Shown: piece by piece, positions 62,380 to 64,000 of the stretch
Layout: every line of letters starts with the position of its first letter
Numbering within the stretch: the stretch's first letter is position 1
Assembly (NCBI RefSeq): GCF_001590725.1
Contig: NZ_LQXR01000002.1
Location: 211,042-275,041 of the forward strand
DNA from: Snodgrassella sp. CFCC 13594
GTDB lineage: Bacteria > Pseudomonadota > Gammaproteobacteria > Burkholderiales > Neisseriaceae
Direction: 5' to 3'
DNA length: 64,000 nt
Notes under the pieces: model-generated
Database searches by the model: none
What the model was told of the DNA's origin: nothing
Seen by the model: only the letters and a program-made list of their open reading frames with translations
Program-made: the position numbers and the translations under genes

Positions 62380-64000
62380 ATGAAAAAACGAATACTGGCG
62401 ACTCCCGCCAAAAAATTGCGGAATCTGACGGTGTCTGCTCCATTGCACCAAGCCAATCGTTCTGCTGAGAATTTGTGCATACAGTGGTCACTAAAAACCA
62501 TTCCCCTATTGTTGCTGGGCGCGTTTGCATTGCCAGCCTATGCGCTGAATTGCAGCAGTGGTACCGTTACTGGCGGTGGTGACCAAGCAGTGTGTAGCAA
62601 TACTGTTGTCAATGAAGATATTGTTGTGGCTGCCGGCAATACACTTACTTTGAGCAACTTTCCCAACTGGGGTGTGGGGGTCAATCAAGCCAATGCGGGA
62701 AAAATTACCAATGACGGTAGCATTGTTAGTGCTGGTAGTGGCGGTGGCCGTGGGATAGGTACCAATAAAGGTTTGTCTATGGCTGGGGTAGTCAATACGG
62801 GGACCATTAATGTGTCTGGCCATGGCGTGGAACTCAATACCGGGAAAATTACTGGCTTTGAAGATACCGGTTTGTATGACGCAGGTAAAATTGCCTTATA
62901 CAATTCAGGCAGCATTACAGGTACAAAGCGTTGGGAAGACAGCTCGGGATTTCGCATTTCCGGTGGCTCATCAGCAGATGGTAGCGTGGTGAATACTGCT
63001 GCAGGTTCAATTACCGGTGGGGTGTATGGTATTAATTTGGCGGGTACAGACAGTTTGCTCTCTGGAGCCGTTGTGAATGCAGGCAAGATTGAAGGTGAAG
63101 AACAATCGGGTATTCGCAATTTAGGCACCATCGATAGCGAAATAATCAATAGCGGCGATATTACCGGAGGTGAATTTGGTATCGACAATCGCAACCGCAT
63201 TGTCGGCATCACCAACACTGGCACTATTCAAGGTGTTACCAAAAATGGGATTGAAAATTTCAGTACAACCGATGCTAACGGTGCCATAGATTATATTCAA
63301 AATAGCGGTAGTCAAGCTCTTATTGAAGGGGGAGTATCTGGCATCACACTGGAGGAAAGCACCGCCATAGGTAGCATTATCAATCGGGATGGGGCAAAAA
63401 TTTCGGGAACGGAACAAGATGGTATTACCAATCGCGGGGTCATCACCACCGTGAACAATGGTAGTGCTATTTTAGGGGGTACCACGGGTGTTTACGTGGC
63501 CGCAACGGGCTCTATCCAATCAATCACTAATCAAGGCAGTGGTCAAATTGAAGGTGGTAAAGACGGCATCACCAATGAAGGTACGATAACCCTGGTAGAA
63601 AATGATGGTCTGATTAACGGAAGTGGCAGCAAGGAAGCCGGAGATGGTATTTACAATGGGGGTACCATTACCACTGTCAATAATCAAAGCAAAATCAAAG
63701 GGGTTACGGCCGGTGTTTATAATGATGCCTTGATAACTTCCTTAAATAATGCTGAAAATGGCACCATCAAAGGGACTTATAATGGCATTTTTAATCAGGC
63801 AAGTACCGCTGTTATTGATGCGGTGAATAACCAAGGGACGGTTGAAGCCGACACCACTGGTATTTATAATCAAGGAACCATCAACACCATTGCCAATGGT
63901 AAAAATGCTGAAATCAAAGCGAAAAAAGGCATTCACAACGCCAATACCATAGGGGTGATGAATAATCAGGGTATGATCAGTTCAACCGATGGTAGCATTG
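62380..64000 (+). CDS. Autotransporter-type adhesin with repetitive beta-helix passenger, 5' part
   Basis: Open from ATG 62380 to the window end (540 codons shown, no stop). AAAGGA lies about 8 bases before the start. A long basic N-region precedes a signal peptide ending PLLLLGAFALPAYA, about 57 residues in all, typical of secreted adhesins. The passenger is a series of imperfect repeats built on GIxNxGTI, xVNNxGxI and KG units of roughly 20-30 residues (for example GIYNQGTINTI, GITNEGTITLV), the pattern of a parallel beta-helix. The two Cys near the start of the mature part may form a disulfide. The C-terminal barrel lies beyond the window. Confidence 0.85.
   Translation, partial: MKKRILATPAKKLRNLTVSAPLHQANRSAENLCIQWSLKTIPLLLLGAFALPAYALNCSSGTVTGGGDQAVCSNTVVNEDIVVAAGNTLTLSNFPNWGVGVNQANAGKITNDGSIVSAGSGGGRGIGTNKGLSMAGVVNTGTINVSGHGVELNTGKITGFEDTGLYDAGKIALYNSGSITGTKRWEDSSGFRISGGSSADGSVVNTAAGSITGGVYGINLAGTDSLLSGAVVNAGKIEGEEQSGIRNLGTIDSEIINSGDITGGEFGIDNRNRIVGITNTGTIQGVTKNGIENFSTTDANGAIDYIQNSGSQALIEGGVSGITLEESTAIGSIINRDGAKISGTEQDGITNRGVITTVNNGSAILGGTTGVYVAATGSIQSITNQGSGQIEGGKDGITNEGTITLVENDGLINGSGSKEAGDGIYNGGTITTVNNQSKIKGVTAGVYNDALITSLNNAENGTIKGTYNGIFNQASTAVIDAVNNQGTVEADTTGIYNQGTINTIANGKNAEIKAKKGIHNANTIGVMNNQGMISSTDGSI

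Noticed and set aside
62355..62475. Alternative ATG with a 37-codon frame overlapping the adhesin start
   Set aside because: The frame at 62380 has the ribosome site, a proper signal peptide and stays open to the end of the window.
1..64000. tRNA, rRNA, CRISPR arrays, insertion sequences, phage genes
   Set aside because: Looked for by eye on both strands; no T-loop-type sequence, no regular spacer-repeat pattern, no transposase motif was seen. A tRNAscan and IS search would settle it.

Overview
The window is chromosomal DNA from a member of the Neisseriaceae. The evidence is a 12-base DNA uptake sequence (AGGCTGCCTGAA or its complement) repeated dozens of times in and between genes, often as inverted pairs that act as terminators, together with neisserial-type gene content. 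This is the dialect I recall as AG-simDUS, used by Simonsiella, Alysiella and relatives; I cannot name the species.

Layout. (1) 1-5.6 kb: housekeeping genes: end of a purine permease, carbonic anhydrase, nadD, rsfS, a GNAT acetyltransferase, rlmH and dxs. (2) 5.6-21.1 kb: an aryl polyene (APE) cluster, with chain-length factor, acyltransferases, two ACPs, a fused AMP-ligase/dehydratase, glycosyltransferase, thioesterase, LolA-like carrier, MMPL exporter, halogenase-like flavoenzyme, lipoprotein, two ketosynthases, dehydratase, ketoreductase, and a convergent phosphopantetheinyl transferase. Most genes overlap by a few bases and are probably translationally coupled. (3) 21.2-30.8 kb: dusB-fis, purH, small orphan genes, and a minus-strand run rmuC / AmpG-like permease / bestrophin / MOSC protein. 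(4) 31.2-49.2 kb: a surface-glycan locus. msbA lies behind a near-perfect sigma-54 promoter. A visibly AT-richer block follows, with a GlfT2-like galactofuranosyltransferase, a HAD-UbiA fusion resembling the mycobacterial decaprenyl-phosphate phosphoribose synthase, an ArnE/F-like small transporter, a sugar epimerase, a large GT-C-like membrane protein and UDP-galactopyranose mutase. After it come GT25, GT2, GT29-like and other transferases and rfbBC. (5) 49.5-61.5 kb: sstT, a luciferase-like monooxygenase, a GT8-like transferase, the sulfate assimilation genes cysG/cysHDNJ (with a hydrolase gene between cysD and cysN and no cysI or cysC), and a LysR regulator. (6) 62.4 kb to the end: the start of a repetitive autotransporter-type adhesin that runs off the window.

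Two points stand out. First, the 34.2-42.5 kb block parallels the Mycobacterium glf-glfT2-ubiA arabinogalactan genes in a Gram-negative background and could make a galactofuranose glycan decorated with a polyprenyl-phosphate-linked pentose. Second, eight otherwise intact genes, including essential ones, carry nine frame breaks, and all nine are explained by one missing base. That bias points to deletion errors in the assembly rather than real gene decay. All family assignments come from reading motifs in the translated sequence; no database search was run.
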